Source: Bacteroidales bacterium (GTDB taxonomy: Bacteria > Bacteroidota > Bacteroidia > Bacteroidales > P3). From it: a stretch of 64,000 bases of DNA. Positions 1-9,262 of the stretch are shown piece after piece. The notes under the pieces were generated by a model. That model was not told where the DNA came from, ran no database searches, and worked only from the letters and a program-made list of their open reading frames with translations. The translations under genes and the position numbers were made by a program. The stretch lies in NCBI GenBank assembly GCA_024400495.1, contig JAKSMR010000001.1, positions 62,001 through 126,000 of the forward strand, given 5' to 3'. Each line of letters starts with the position of its first letter. The first letter of the stretch is position 1.

Positions 1-1
1 G

Positions 2-328
2 GTTAGCGCCAAGCACGCCATCGAGGCAGAGGTGCGCATGTTCGACCGCCTCTTCGCTACCGAAGCTCCCGACGAGGCTCCCGAAGGCAAGACCTTCCTC
101 GACAACCTCAACCCCAACTCCCTTACCGTGCTGCACAACTGCAAGCTCGAGCCTGCTCTCGCCACTTCGACCATGCGCATGAACGAGGCTACCGGCATCA
201 TGGAGCCCGACCGCTTCCAGTTCGAGCGTCTCGGCTACTTCTGCGCCGACAAAGACTCCACCCCCGAGCACCTCGTCTTCAACCGTTCCTGCACCCTTAA
301 GGACAGCTGGGCTAAGGCAAACAAATAG
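2..328 (+). CDS. glnS: Glutaminyl-tRNA synthetase, C-terminal end (partial)
   Basis: The reading frame is open from the left edge, so only the last 108 residues are present. They form the end of the anticodon-binding beta-barrel of class I glutaminyl-tRNA synthetase, which charges tRNA-Gln in the cytoplasm. Diagnostic pieces are VSAKHAIEAEVR at the edge and FERLGYFCADKD followed by LVFNRSCTLKDSWAK at the end. The GTG at 32 is internal, not a start. The catalytic domain lies outside the window. Identity is judged from motif similarity. Confidence 0.9.
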   Translation, partial: VSAKHAIEAEVRMFDRLFATEAPDEAPEGKTFLDNLNPNSLTVLHNCKLEPALATSTMRMNEATGIMEPDRFQFERLGYFCADKDSTPEHLVFNRSCTLKDSWAKANK

Positions 329-569
329 AGTCGGCACAAGGCAGACATATTTCGGAGGACGCCGTTCCCGACCAAAGGGGCGGCGTCCAGCCCCGAAAAA
401 AACATAGCAACCCAACAACCCCGAATCCCAGGGGAGACTTCTTGAAAAAAGAACGTATGATTAAGAGCACCACGCCATCCTTCAAAGAAAAAGCTGTTCG
501 CCCATAATCAAAAAAGCTGTCCGAGAATAAAATTCCAAGGAGTTGCCCCCAACCTAAAAAACAAAGACC
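329..569. repeat. Intergenic spacer with GC-rich inverted repeat
   Basis: The only structure seen here is an 8-bp perfect stem, GGACGCCG at 357-364 and CGGCGTCC at 381-388, flanked by weaker pairing (TTCGG with CCGAA). An A-run, not a T-run, follows on the plus strand, so it is a poor intrinsic terminator for glnS, though it may protect the 3' end. No gene is visible. Confidence 0.4.
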
Positions 570-2165
570 ATGGTAAAAATTCGCATCGGAAGATTATCGC
601 CACAGACCAACATCTATCTGTTTCTGCTCGGCCTGTTCCTGATTGTCGTCAGCGGCTCGTTCAGCCAAGTTTTCGAAAAGCTGGGCATGGGCGGCGGCTT
701 TGTTTCGTATAGGTATATGGATTTCGACCCCAGCCGCGCCAGCACCAACCTCCCTCTGGGCTACCAGATCGAGAACTTCGTGGTGAGCAGGATGAGCGAC
801 TCCTACCTCTTCGGCACCATCTACTCCGTGGCCGTCTTCGTCATCTGCAGCTTCCTGATGATGCGATGCTGGATGCTGATCGGTAACGAGCGCCGTACCG
901 CATGGCTCCCGCTCCTTTTCTGGATGCTTTGCCCGTTGGTGACCATGACGGCTGTGGACAACCTGTTGGAGATGCCTCAGACGATGTTCGTGCTTCTAGC
1001 TCTCAATATGTTGCTCCGAAGCAATATCGCCCGAGGAAAATATCATGCCGCCAGGATTAAGAATCCCGGCCCCGATGCCAAGAAGTTCCTCTACCGAAGC
1101 ATCATGTTCGACATGGCTGCCGGCCTGTCCATGCTCATGGCCTTTGTCACCAAAGGGTTCACGGGAATCTATCTCGTCCTGTTCCCGCTCGTGTGGTGGT
1201 TCTTCAACAGGAGAGAGAGCGTCAAGTATCCCTTGATGGATATTGCCGTCATCCTCCTCTCTTACCAGCTTTTCAGTCTGATCATCACAGCCATCCTTCC
1301 CCATGCCAGAGAAGATGTGAAGAGCTACATCTTCAACACGCTCATCGGCGGCTTCTTCACCCAGAAGACGGTAGAGAGCCATCTCTTCATCCTCTGGCGC
1401 CTGTTCAAGCAGATATGGCTCATGGTGCTCGTCTATGCCGTCGTGACTTTGGGTCGTATCGGCAACGGCCACATGCTGCGCCATGTGTTCTATTGGAAGA
1501 ATCTGCGAACCCTCAACCCAACCGACCTCCGCAACGCGCGCCTCGCATGGATCTTCATCGTCATGGGATTGGTAACCATGGTGCCTCTCTGCATCACCCT
1601 CAAGCAGCAGGAGTATTTCCTCATCACCCTCCTGCCCATGTTCGCCATAGGCGTGAGCTGCTATGTGAACAGCATCGCCGTCTCGCGACTCAACAACATC
1701 ACGCCCCTCATGCACGCCCTTCTCGCTTTTGTGGCAGTTCTGTCGCTTGCTGTGGGCTGTCTGATCAACCTCAACAAGGCCGTGAACATGGGCGGCTCCG
1801 ACGACTCCGTGGGCGAGATCCAACGCATCGTCCCCCATCTCGAGGATGGCGAAACTGTTACCGTAACCCCGGAGATGATGACCGACAAGGTGGCCATCTA
1901 TTACTTCCGCCGCTACAAGAACGTCCATTTCGACACCTCGTATGTCCATCCCCACATGGTGTCGATGTTCCACGATCTGAAGAACCTCCGTCTGCCGTCG
2001 CACTACAAGAAGCTCGAGATGCAGTCCTCCCGCTACTTCCTCTATGTGAAGGAGGCCGAGGAGGAATGGATAGCCGACTCTGTGGCCGCCGTCGAGCAGC
2101 TGGCCCGGGAAGCCTACGAGGATTCTGTCCGTCAGGCCGAGAAGCACGCCATCCGTGGCTTATAA
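570..2165 (+). CDS. GT-C-type membrane glycosyltransferase family protein
   Basis: A 531-residue integral membrane protein with about ten hydrophobic segments. The order is an N-terminal helix (residues 13-33), a first periplasmic-loop-like stretch carrying YRYMDFDPSRAS, many helices, and a soluble C-terminal tail of about 120 residues. This matches the GT-C fold of ArnT/PMT-like (GT39/GT83) enzymes, which move sugars from polyprenyl phosphate carriers at the outer face of the inner membrane. The usual catalytic acidic pair in loop 1 is not clear, so donor and acceptor are unknown. It lies 101 bp upstream of pheT on the same strand; they may be co-transcribed. Confidence 0.6.
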   Translation: MVKIRIGRLSPQTNIYLFLLGLFLIVVSGSFSQVFEKLGMGGGFVSYRYMDFDPSRASTNLPLGYQIENFVVSRMSDSYLFGTIYSVAVFVICSFLMMRCWMLIGNERRTAWLPLLFWMLCPLVTMTAVDNLLEMPQTMFVLLALNMLLRSNIARGKYHAARIKNPGPDAKKFLYRSIMFDMAAGLSMLMAFVTKGFTGIYLVLFPLVWWFFNRRESVKYPLMDIAVILLSYQLFSLIITAILPHAREDVKSYIFNTLIGGFFTQKTVESHLFILWRLFKQIWLMVLVYAVVTLGRIGNGHMLRHVFYWKNLRTLNPTDLRNARLAWIFIVMGLVTMVPLCITLKQQEYFLITLLPMFAIGVSCYVNSIAVSRLNNITPLMHALLAFVAVLSLAVGCLINLNKAVNMGGSDDSVGEIQRIVPHLEDGETVTVTPEMMTDKVAIYYFRRYKNVHFDTSYVHPHMVSMFHDLKNLRLPSHYKKLEMQSSRYFLYVKEAEEEWIADSVAAVEQLAREAYEDSVRQAEKHAIRGL

Positions 2166-2266
2166 ACAAGCAAACTCCGACAACATATGATATAATCCCC
2201 CCCAGGAAGGTCGCTTCCCTCGCCGGGGAGAACACTTAAAACCCGATAATAAAAAACGCTAACATA

Positions 2267-4750
2267 ATGAAAATCTCTTACAAATGGCTCAAAGAGTATG
2301 TTGACACTACTCTCACCCCTAACGAACTTGACGATTTACTGACTTTCTCCGGCCTCGAGATCGAAGGCGTAGAGAAGGTAGAGACCATAAAAGGCGGTCT
2401 CGAGCATGTCTGCATTGCAAAGGTTGTCACTTGCGAGGACATTCCCGACACCCATCTCCACAAGACTACCGTCGATGTAGGCGGTTTCGAGCAGCAGGAG
2501 CCTCGTCTCCTTGACATCGTTTGTGGCGCTCCCAATGTGGCTGCCGGCCAGAAGGTCGTCTGCGCCTGTGTGGGAACCCAGATCTGGACCTCGGAGACCG
2601 AGCATTTTGAGATCAAGAAGTCCAAGCTTCGCGGCCATGTGTCGGAAGGCATGCTTTGTGCTGCCGACGAGCTGGGCCTCGGCTCCAGCCACGACGGCAT
2701 CATCGTCCTCCCCGATGACGCTCCTGTAGGAATGCCCGCCAAGACCTATTTCAAGGTCGAAGAAGACTACACCCTCGAAGTCGCCATTACCGCCAACCGT
2801 AGCGACGCCACCTCCCACATCGGAGTGGCCCGCGACATCGTTGCTGTTCTCAACACCCGCAACCATGCCGGCATCAAGATCAACTGGCCCGAGGTGAAGC
2901 CTCTCGTAGCCCAAAGCAACGACAGCCCCATCAAGGTGCGTGTAGAGAACAACGAGCTCTGCCCCCGCTATACCGGCATCACCATGCGCAACGTCAAGGT
3001 AGGCGAGAGCCCCGACTGGCTGAAGAACAAACTCCGCGCTATCGGCATCCGTCCTATCAATAATATCGTCGACGTGAGCAACTACGTCCTCATGGAAGTA
3101 GGCCAGCCCATGCATACCTTCGACGCCGACCAGATTGCTGGTGGCGAAGTGGTGGTGAAGACCTGTGCCGAAGGCACCAAGTTCGTCACCCTCGACGGCG
3201 TAGAGCGCACCCTCTCCGAGAAAGACCTCATGATCTGCAACACCCAGGAGCCCATGTGCATCGCCGGCGTCTTCGGCGGCCAGAAGAGTGGCGTCACCAT
3301 GGAGACCAAGAACATCTTCATCGAGAGCGCCTACTTCAACCCCGTCAGCATCCGCAAATCCTCCAAGCGTCACACCCTTCATACCGACGCCTCCTTCCGC
3401 TACGAGCGCGGTTGCGACCCCAACATCACCATCTGGGCGCTCCAACGTGCCGTCTCCCTCATCCAGGAGCTGGCAGGTGGCGAGGTCTGTGGCGAGATGA
3501 TCGACATCTATCCCAAGCCCATCAACCGTGCTGAGGTCCGCATCGAGTTCAAGCGCGTGTTCGACCTCATCGGAAAAGAGATCGAGCTCGATGCTGTCAG
3601 AACGGCACTCACCTCCCTCGATATCGAGATCGCCAAGGAAGATGCAGAAGGCATGCTCCTCTATATCCCCACCTGCAAGGTTGACGTCTATCGCGAGTGC
3701 GACGTCGTTGAAGAGATTATGCGCATCTACGGCTACAACAACATCACCTTCGATGAGCATTTCAACTCCTGTCTCTCCTACGGCACCAAGCCCAACCCCC
3801 GCAAGATCCAGAACATCGCCTCCGACTATCTCACCAACAACGGCTTCAGCGAGATCATGAACAACTCGCTCACCAAAGCCGCCTACTACGAGGACAACGC
3901 CGATTTCGACGCCAACCGCTCGGTTCAGATCCTCAACCCCCTCAGCAAGGAGCTCAACGTCATGCGCCAGACCCTGCTCTATAGCGGCCTCGAGTGCATC
4001 GTCTACAACCTCAACCACAAGATTCAGGACCAGAAGCTCTATGAGTTTGGACACACCTATTTCCGCAACCCCGACGTTGATCCTGATGCCGATCTCCTGA
4101 AACGTTATACCGAGGTGCAGCATCTCTCCATCTTTATGACCGGCGCCCAGGTGCCCGAGAACTGGAAGGTGAAGAACGAGCCTACCGACTTCTTCTACCT
4201 GAAGGGCTATGTGATGAACATCCTCCGTCGCCTGCGTATCCCTACCGGTCGTCTGCAATGTGTTGCCGCTACCGAGAAATACTATGCCGAAGGCATCGCC
4301 CTTGTGTTCAAGGACAGCAAGAAGCAGCTCGTCTCCATGGGTCGTCTCAGCAAAGATACCCTCAAGCGCATGGATTGCAAGCAGGATGTCTATTATGCCG
4401 ACTTCGACTGGGATCTCTTCCTCAAGTCGCTCCCCGAGAAGGAGGTGACCTTCAGCGAGATCTCCAAGTTCCCCGAAGTGCGTCGCGACCTTGCCCTTGT
4501 CATGGACAAGAAGGTCACCTTTGCCGAGATAGAGAATGTAGCCCGTCAGACCGAGAAGAAACTCCTCAAGGAGGTGTCGCTCTTCGACGTCTACGAAGGA
4601 AAGGGTATTACCGAAGGCATGAAGTCCTACGCCGTGAGCTTCATCCTTCAAGATAAAGAGAAAACCCTCAACGACAAGCAGATCGAGACCGTTATGGCCA
4701 AGCTCCAGAAGAATCTCGAGAGCCAGCTTGGCGCTAAAGTGAGAAGCTAG
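2267..4750 (+). CDS. pheT: Phenylalanyl-tRNA synthetase beta subunit
   Basis: An 827-residue protein, full length for bacterial PheT. From the N-terminus: MKISYKWLKEYVD start; an EMAP-II-like tRNA-binding OB domain (about 40-155); the B3/B4 editing region; B5 domain; a catalytic-like core; and the C-terminal ferredoxin-like anticodon-binding domain (about 735-826, with SKFPEVRRDLALVMDKKVTF). It pairs with PheS to charge tRNA-Phe. pheS is not next to it, which is common in this phylum. A large open frame on the opposite strand is a codon-bias shadow. Confidence 0.96.
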   Translation: MKISYKWLKEYVDTTLTPNELDDLLTFSGLEIEGVEKVETIKGGLEHVCIAKVVTCEDIPDTHLHKTTVDVGGFEQQEPRLLDIVCGAPNVAAGQKVVCACVGTQIWTSETEHFEIKKSKLRGHVSEGMLCAADELGLGSSHDGIIVLPDDAPVGMPAKTYFKVEEDYTLEVAITANRSDATSHIGVARDIVAVLNTRNHAGIKINWPEVKPLVAQSNDSPIKVRVENNELCPRYTGITMRNVKVGESPDWLKNKLRAIGIRPINNIVDVSNYVLMEVGQPMHTFDADQIAGGEVVVKTCAEGTKFVTLDGVERTLSEKDLMICNTQEPMCIAGVFGGQKSGVTMETKNIFIESAYFNPVSIRKSSKRHTLHTDASFRYERGCDPNITIWALQRAVSLIQELAGGEVCGEMIDIYPKPINRAEVRIEFKRVFDLIGKEIELDAVRTALTSLDIEIAKEDAEGMLLYIPTCKVDVYRECDVVEEIMRIYGYNNITFDEHFNSCLSYGTKPNPRKIQNIASDYLTNNGFSEIMNNSLTKAAYYEDNADFDANRSVQILNPLSKELNVMRQTLLYSGLECIVYNLNHKIQDQKLYEFGHTYFRNPDVDPDADLLKRYTEVQHLSIFMTGAQVPENWKVKNEPTDFFYLKGYVMNILRRLRIPTGRLQCVAATEKYYAEGIALVFKDSKKQLVSMGRLSKDTLKRMDCKQDVYYADFDWDLFLKSLPEKEVTFSEISKFPEVRRDLALVMDKKVTFAEIENVARQTEKKLLKEVSLFDVYEGKGITEGMKSYAVSFILQDKEKTLNDKQIETVMAKLQKNLESQLGAKVRS

Positions 4751-4817
4751 GAAGCAGAATAGGGTAGGGGACGGGCCCTCGTGGCTGCACGTCCTCCTAT
4801 CCCTTGCATCTGGCACT

Positions 4818-5225
4818 ATGGAGAAGTATCCTGTAAAAATATTGCTGGCACTCATCGAAAGCCTGAAGGGAAGCCGCAACTTCTTCGACTGGCTGTTGAA
4901 GAACGGCTATCCCGAGTTGGCCGCCTTCTCCAACGCAGTACGCGGCGACCGTGAGGCCCAGCATTGGCTAGTGGCCAACAATGCCGGCTGGCTGGCCGTG
5001 CTCTCGGAGGCCATCGACGGCGACGAAAAAGCCCGTCTCTGGATAGCCGGCCATTGCCACGAGGTAAACCTCCGCTTCGCCCTTGCCTGTCGCAAGGATG
5101 AGGCAGCTATCCGTTGGTTGGGCGAACGCAACCTGCAGATCTTCCTCATGATGGCTAAAGAGGTTGCCGTGGTGCTCGACACCCAGGCCGCCGAAAACGC
5201 AGGTCCCTACGTGATGCACTTCTAG
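4818..5225 (+). CDS. Conserved hypothetical protein, 135 aa
   Basis: No family recognised. The product is soluble, mostly alpha-helical by composition, with repeated Trp/Ala-rich stretches (HWLVANNAGWLAVLSEAIDG, LWIAGHCHEVNLRFALACRK) that look like short helical repeats. There is no signal peptide or membrane segment. It sits 67 bp after pheT and 87 bp before rluB on the same strand, so it may belong to that transcription unit. Codon use resembles its neighbours, which supports it as a real gene. Confidence 0.65.
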   Translation: MEKYPVKILLALIESLKGSRNFFDWLLKNGYPELAAFSNAVRGDREAQHWLVANNAGWLAVLSEAIDGDEKARLWIAGHCHEVNLRFALACRKDEAAIRWLGERNLQIFLMMAKEVAVVLDTQAAENAGPYVMHF

Positions 5226-5312
5226 CCGCCAACCCCGCCTCCAGCTTCGGCACGAGGCAGAAAGAAAAGACAAGAATAAATAAAGAATACATATTTATAT
5301 ATAAAAACTTCA

Positions 5313-6437
5313 ATGGAAGACAAAAAAATCAACAATGGCTCCTCTCGCCGTGATGGCGGGCGAGCACACAGCGAAGGCAGAGGCCGTCGCTTCAGCAACA
5401 ACGAAGGTGGCGACCGTCCCCGTCGTTCCTCCTTCCCCGAAGACGGCAGCCGTCCTCGTCCCACCTCCTCTCGTGACGAGAGTGGCAAGCGTCCCCGCCG
5501 CACCCGCATCAGCAATGGCGGCAGCGAGAATGGCGAACGTCGTCCCATCACCACCTCCGGCTCCACAGGCCGCAGACCAGGTGGCAAACCCGCTCCTTTC
5601 AAAGGTAAAGGTACCAAGCCTGCTCCTAAGAAGAATTTCTACAAAGGCAAGATCGCTCCCGACGATCCTACCCTGAAGGACAACACCCCCAAGAAACCTA
5701 CCTACGCCTCCAAAGGTCTGGTGCGTCTCAACAAGTACATCTCCAACGCAGGCATCTGCTCGCGTCGTGATGCCGACAAGCTCATCGAGGCTGGTAGCGT
5801 GACCGTCAATGGCAAGGTCGTCACCCAGATGGGTTATCTTGTCAAGGAAGGCGACGTGGTGAACTATGGTGGCGAGACCCTCCACAGCGAAGCCAAGCGT
5901 TATATCCTCCTCAACAAGCCCAAGGGCTACATCACCACTACCGACGATCCTCAGGAGCGTCAGACCGTGATGGAGCTCGTTGCCGGCGCTTGCAAAGAGC
6001 GTGTCTATCCCGTCGGCCGCCTCGACCGCGCAACCACAGGACTCCTGCTCTTCACCAACGACGGCGAGATGGCCAAGCGTCTCACCCATCCCTCATCCAA
6101 CGTGTATAAGGTCTACCAGGTAGAGCTTGACAAGCCCGTCACCCGCGAGGATATGAAGTCGATGCTCGAAGGCATCGAGCTTGAGGACGGTCCTATCAAG
6201 GTCGACGACGTTCAGTATGCTATGGCCATCGATCGTCCCGGTATCGACAAGCGTATCGTGGGCGTACAGCTTCATAGCGGTCGCAACCGTATCGTACGCC
6301 GCATCTTCGAAAGCATGGGCTACACGGTTCATAAACTCGACCGTACCGTCTTCGCAGGCCTCACCAAGAAGGATCTTCCCCGTGGCCGTTATCGCGAGCT
6401 TACCGAGCGCGAGGTAAACTTCTTGAAGATGATCTAG
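5313..6437 (+). CDS. rluB: RluB/RsuA-family rRNA pseudouridine synthase with long basic disordered N-terminus
   Basis: Residues 1-130 are an Arg/Gly/Ser/Pro-rich disordered extension, typical of the Bacteroidota versions. An S4 RNA-binding domain follows (about 136-180, LNKYISNAGICSRRDADKLI), then the catalytic domain with the signature GRLDRATTGLLLFTND, in which Asp238 is the expected nucleophile. The protein converts a uridine in ribosomal RNA (23S if RluB) to pseudouridine. RsuA/RluE cannot be excluded from sequence alone, but the S4 domain and length favour RluB. Confidence 0.88.
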   Translation: MEDKKINNGSSRRDGGRAHSEGRGRRFSNNEGGDRPRRSSFPEDGSRPRPTSSRDESGKRPRRTRISNGGSENGERRPITTSGSTGRRPGGKPAPFKGKGTKPAPKKNFYKGKIAPDDPTLKDNTPKKPTYASKGLVRLNKYISNAGICSRRDADKLIEAGSVTVNGKVVTQMGYLVKEGDVVNYGGETLHSEAKRYILLNKPKGYITTTDDPQERQTVMELVAGACKERVYPVGRLDRATTGLLLFTNDGEMAKRLTHPSSNVYKVYQVELDKPVTREDMKSMLEGIELEDGPIKVDDVQYAMAIDRPGIDKRIVGVQLHSGRNRIVRRIFESMGYTVHKLDRTVFAGLTKKDLPRGRYRELTEREVNFLKMI

Positions 6438-6606
6438 GATTAGGAAATAGCTAATAGGGATTAGGGAATAGGTAATAAGTAATAGATAAAGGATAATGGA
6501 AAACAGAACTGGCGGATGACGCCATGCTGTTGTTCCTTATTACCTAACCCCTATACCCTATACCCTATAAACTATAAACTATCTAATCCCTAAAAAGCTC
6601 CCTATC
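6438..6606. repeat. Low-complexity TAGGG/TAATA intergenic array with paired arms
   Basis: After rluB the plus strand has loosely repeated units of GGATTAGGAAATAG type. About 60 bp later comes the complementary character (CCTATACCCTATACCC, CTAATCCC). TAGGTAATAAG (start of the array) pairs perfectly with CTTATTACCTA near 6536-6546, enclosing a small GGCG/CGCC hairpin, so the transcript can fold into a long stem. A similar TAGGG-type array lies at 11825-11893. Confidence 0.5.
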
Positions 6607-6615
6607 CCTTATCAC

Positions 6616-8061
6616 ATGATTGACGTCAAGACAAAGATACACGACAAGCTCTCCGTTGAGTTCAAGGTGGGTTTCGAGGGCTCTCTGTTCCAGGAGCAGA
6701 GTGAGTTCGCTATCAATACGTGGATCTTCCTCCCTTCGAGTCTCGACGTCTCTCCTGCCACCTACAGCAAGCAGGACTTCCATCGTGATGTGAAGTCGAA
6801 CATCCGACTCATCACGCCCGACTACGCGTTGCGTCAGCTTGCCGACAGCCAAAGCAAGCCTTACAGCAATCTCTGCGATGCCGTGGAGGCTTTGGGTACG
6901 ACTGCCTCCGAAACCATGTCCGAGCAGGAATACAGGTTCCAGCTCAAGCTCTATGCCGCCATCTATAAGAGCGCGTTGCGTGACGAGGTGGAGCATCTCA
7001 AAGTTATCGAAGACCCGTCGCTTTTCGAGTTCCAGACCCTCCGGTTTCTGGAGGATCTGAAGCAATCTACCGACCTCTTCCGCTCGTTGCGCAGATCCAT
7101 AGCAGAGCCTTTCGTAGCCCCCTATAGCTATGCCGACGAGTTTATGAGTCATATAACAGAGGTTCGTATGCACGCCATCCTCAAGCGCTCTTCTGCTCTT
7201 GGAGTAGGGGAGGGCTTCCAAAGCACAGTCCTTAGCTCTATAGAGAGGGAGCAGCAGTACAAGCGTCGTGTAGGCTATGCCACGCTCTCCCCCGAGCCTC
7301 AGGCTCTGTCGGCCAATGCCGCCCTCGTCGCTCGTCATAGTCTGCTGAAGAAGCATGTTGAGAGCGCCCTCTACCTCAAGGTCGACACCCAGCGCGACGG
7401 CAAAGCTGTCGAGCAGTTCTGGTTCGGCATAGCGGCAGGAATGGCTATGATCATCTCCACCCTCATAGCCCTTCCGTTCCAGCATTACTGGGCTCAGTAT
7501 CCTACGCTCATCTTCATCATCCTTGTTGTGGCCTATATGTTCAAGGACCGCACCAAGGAGTATATGCGAGGCCTTTTCTCCAACCAGCTCAAGAACCGCT
7601 ATTTTGACCAGCGTACCGACATAAAGCTCAAGGATCAGAATATCGGCTGGATCAAGGAGAGTGTGGATTTTGTGCCCGATGGCAAGCTCCCTGCCGACGT
7701 GCTCTCGCTACGCCAGCGCTCCTCCATCGAGATGGACGAGGGTCAGCTGCGCGAACAGATACTCTTCTACCGCAAGCGCGTGTTGGTCGACAACACCCTT
7801 CTTCGCAATCGTTGGAGCTACGACTTTGAAGGAATTCACGACATCATGCGTTTCCATCTCCGCACCATCACCCAGAAGATGGACGACCCCATAACCTCAG
7901 TCTCCACCCTCGACACCAAGGGGTGCCTGCATAATATCGCCGTACCTCGCACCTATACGTTGTATATGGTAATGCAGTTCCTTGAGAAAGGAAGCAATAC
8001 ACCCGAATACAAAGTGTTTCGTATCGTGTGTACCCGCGACGGCATAGTGGAGATTGTGTGA
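6616..8061 (+). CDS. Hypothetical protein with two central membrane helices, 481 aa
   Basis: Family not recognised. Residues 1-265 look soluble and partly helical. Two adjacent hydrophobic helices follow (about 270-288, FWFGIAAGMAMIISTLIAL, and 296-313), then a cytoplasmic-like C-terminal half beginning FKDRTKEYMRG. There is no signal peptide, so both large domains probably face the cytoplasm with a hairpin in the membrane. The C-terminal half has alternating beta-type character and ends KVFRIVCTRDGIVEIV. Codon use is like the neighbouring core genes. It stands alone between two repeat-rich spacers. Confidence 0.7.
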   Translation: MIDVKTKIHDKLSVEFKVGFEGSLFQEQSEFAINTWIFLPSSLDVSPATYSKQDFHRDVKSNIRLITPDYALRQLADSQSKPYSNLCDAVEALGTTASETMSEQEYRFQLKLYAAIYKSALRDEVEHLKVIEDPSLFEFQTLRFLEDLKQSTDLFRSLRRSIAEPFVAPYSYADEFMSHITEVRMHAILKRSSALGVGEGFQSTVLSSIEREQQYKRRVGYATLSPEPQALSANAALVARHSLLKKHVESALYLKVDTQRDGKAVEQFWFGIAAGMAMIISTLIALPFQHYWAQYPTLIFIILVVAYMFKDRTKEYMRGLFSNQLKNRYFDQRTDIKLKDQNIGWIKESVDFVPDGKLPADVLSLRQRSSIEMDEGQLREQILFYRKRVLVDNTLLRNRWSYDFEGIHDIMRFHLRTITQKMDDPITSVSTLDTKGCLHNIAVPRTYTLYMVMQFLEKGSNTPEYKVFRIVCTRDGIVEIV

Positions 8062-8199
8062 AGATGATGTTGCCCGTCCTGCAAACAACAGCATAGATGT
8101 CTCTTGTCGTGATGAGAGGCATCTTCTTGTTTTGTATGCCTGCCTCTTCGAAAGGCTCTTCGTTTGAGAGGCAAGTGCAGAAGACTTTTGCGAGGGTGC

Positions 8200-8473
8200 C
8201 AGCCTGTGCCGGGTAGGGACGGAAACGTATATATCAACCAGCAGAACAACGAGCCCGTGTGCTTCGTGGAAGAGGACTGCCGCAAGCGCGACAGACGCAA
8301 CACACGCATCTTCTCCGGACAGTATATCGCGGCTGCCTTCCGCGCCCGTGACGGCCCCGTGCGCCTCAACTTCAGGGAGATACGCCCTCGGCGTGAAGAA
8401 CGAAAGCCAGCTTGTCCTCAAGAGCCTTGTAGAGAGGTGTGTTAACACAAGTTCTTCAAAACTAGTCGATTAA
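8200..8473 (+). pseudogene. Frameshifted coding remnant
   Basis: Codon-like GC-rich DNA reads as a protein in one frame (DGNVYINQQNNEPVCFVEED ... YIAAAFRARDGPVRLNF) up to about 8380. It then reads sensibly in another frame (RYALGVKNESQLVLKSLV) to a stop at 8471-8473, so at least one frameshift is likely. I do not recognise the family. It lies directly upstream of the 8495-8651 inverted repeat and the VirE-type remnant, so it may be the preceding gene of the same lost cassette. No credible start codon. Confidence 0.35.
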
Positions 8474-8494
8474 ACACAAGAACACAAAGGCGGG

Positions 8495-8651
8495 AGACAG
8501 TTAGACAGTTAAAAAATAGTGTACCCCTCACCTCCTTATATTATGTATAACTAATTAATTATTAATAATATATATAATATATAATATCTAGAGGTGCTAA
8601 TATCTAGAGGTGCTATGTGTACCCCTCAAAAAAGTAACTGTCTAACTGTCT
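8495..8651. repeat. Inverted repeat flanking an AT-rich core, upstream of a VirE-type remnant
   Basis: A 17-bp perfect inverted repeat: AGACAGTTAGACAGTTA at 8495-8511 and its complement at 8635-8651. Each arm is itself two 8-bp direct units (AGACAGTT). The core holds two direct copies of GTGTACCCCTCA (8519-8530, 8617-8628), a TA-rich stretch, and a 16-bp tandem duplication of TATCTAGAGGTGCTA around 8585-8616. A different inverted repeat occupies the equivalent position at 53218-53370. Confidence 0.8.
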
Positions 8652-8690
8652 ACAAACACTAAGGGTGATTCTCTAAAAGGCAATAAACCA

Positions 8691-8840
8691 ATGAAATACA
8701 ATATCGCCAAACCCCAATTTCCCAGGATGCTTGTCCTCGGAAATGGGACAGAATGCATCAAAATCCTCCTCAAAACAGGTCTCAAAAGACATTCATCAAC
8801 CCTCGTGCCTATGCTTTTCCTCATTTTTGTGCACTTTTAG
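8691..8840 (+). pseudogene. N-terminal remnant of a VirE/DUF3987-type accessory protein (copy 1)
   Basis: A 49-codon open frame starting MKYNIAKPQFPRM and ending STLVPMLFLIFVHF. Its DNA aligns along its length with the minus-strand remnant at 52720-53181 (MKYDVTKSHSPKM ... TPLVPMLFPIFGAHMSG), with shared LG.G.EC.K and LVPMLF blocks, so both derive from one gene family. This copy loses the frame just after the LVPMLF block. Assignment to the Bacteroidales VirE-associated family is from memory of that family and is an inference. Confidence 0.5.
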
Positions 8841-9201
8841 TTGAAATAGAGTCTCTGGGGTTCGGGCAAAACAGGCGAGGGATTTAAGCAAGTAGTTATT
8901 CTCCGTTTCTGGGGGTGGGATCCAGACCGAATCTGAGAGATAGAATAGCGGTCATCGGTGATAGCACTTAGTGGGTAGAGCCCATCTAGCGTCTCTATTG
9001 GGTATTGCCAGCGTCTAGAATTGTGGGCGCTGCATAGGCGCTAAACGGTCAGCAATCATGAAGAAAGGCGCCGGCAGAAAACAGAAACTCAAATCTAATG
9101 GACTCTAGACAACCTCTAAAGATTAGAGAACAGAGCAACATTGGAAATCGCCAAAATAGATTCAAAAGAAGGTTCTTGTGTCTGTAGTCAGGGGGAAATT
9201 A
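8841..9201. other. Spacer without recognisable content
   Basis: About 360 bp with stops in all frames and no promoter or RNA that I recognise. A stretch near 9111-9130 (ACAACCTCTAAAGATTAGAG) resembles the terminal repeat of the element family described at 41-56 kb, but no partner arm is visible. Confidence 0.3.
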
Positions 9202-9239
9202 AACGAGAGACTTCCATCTTTTTATGAAAATCTCTCGTT
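9202..9239 (-). terminator. Probable terminator of corA
   Basis: A 9-bp perfect stem, AACGAGAGA at 9202-9210 with TCTCTCGTT at 9231-9239, lies 24 bp past the corA stop. On the minus strand it is followed by TTAATTT, a modest U-tract. Confidence 0.55.
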
Positions 9240-9262
9240 CTTTATAGAGGGAAATATTTTCC

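Noticed and set aside
2336..4879. 847-codon open frame opposite pheT
   Set aside because: Exact antisense of a highly conserved gene; strong codon bias removes stops on the other strand. Same reasoning for the long frames opposite hppA, atpD, the ADP-forming synthetase and agcS.
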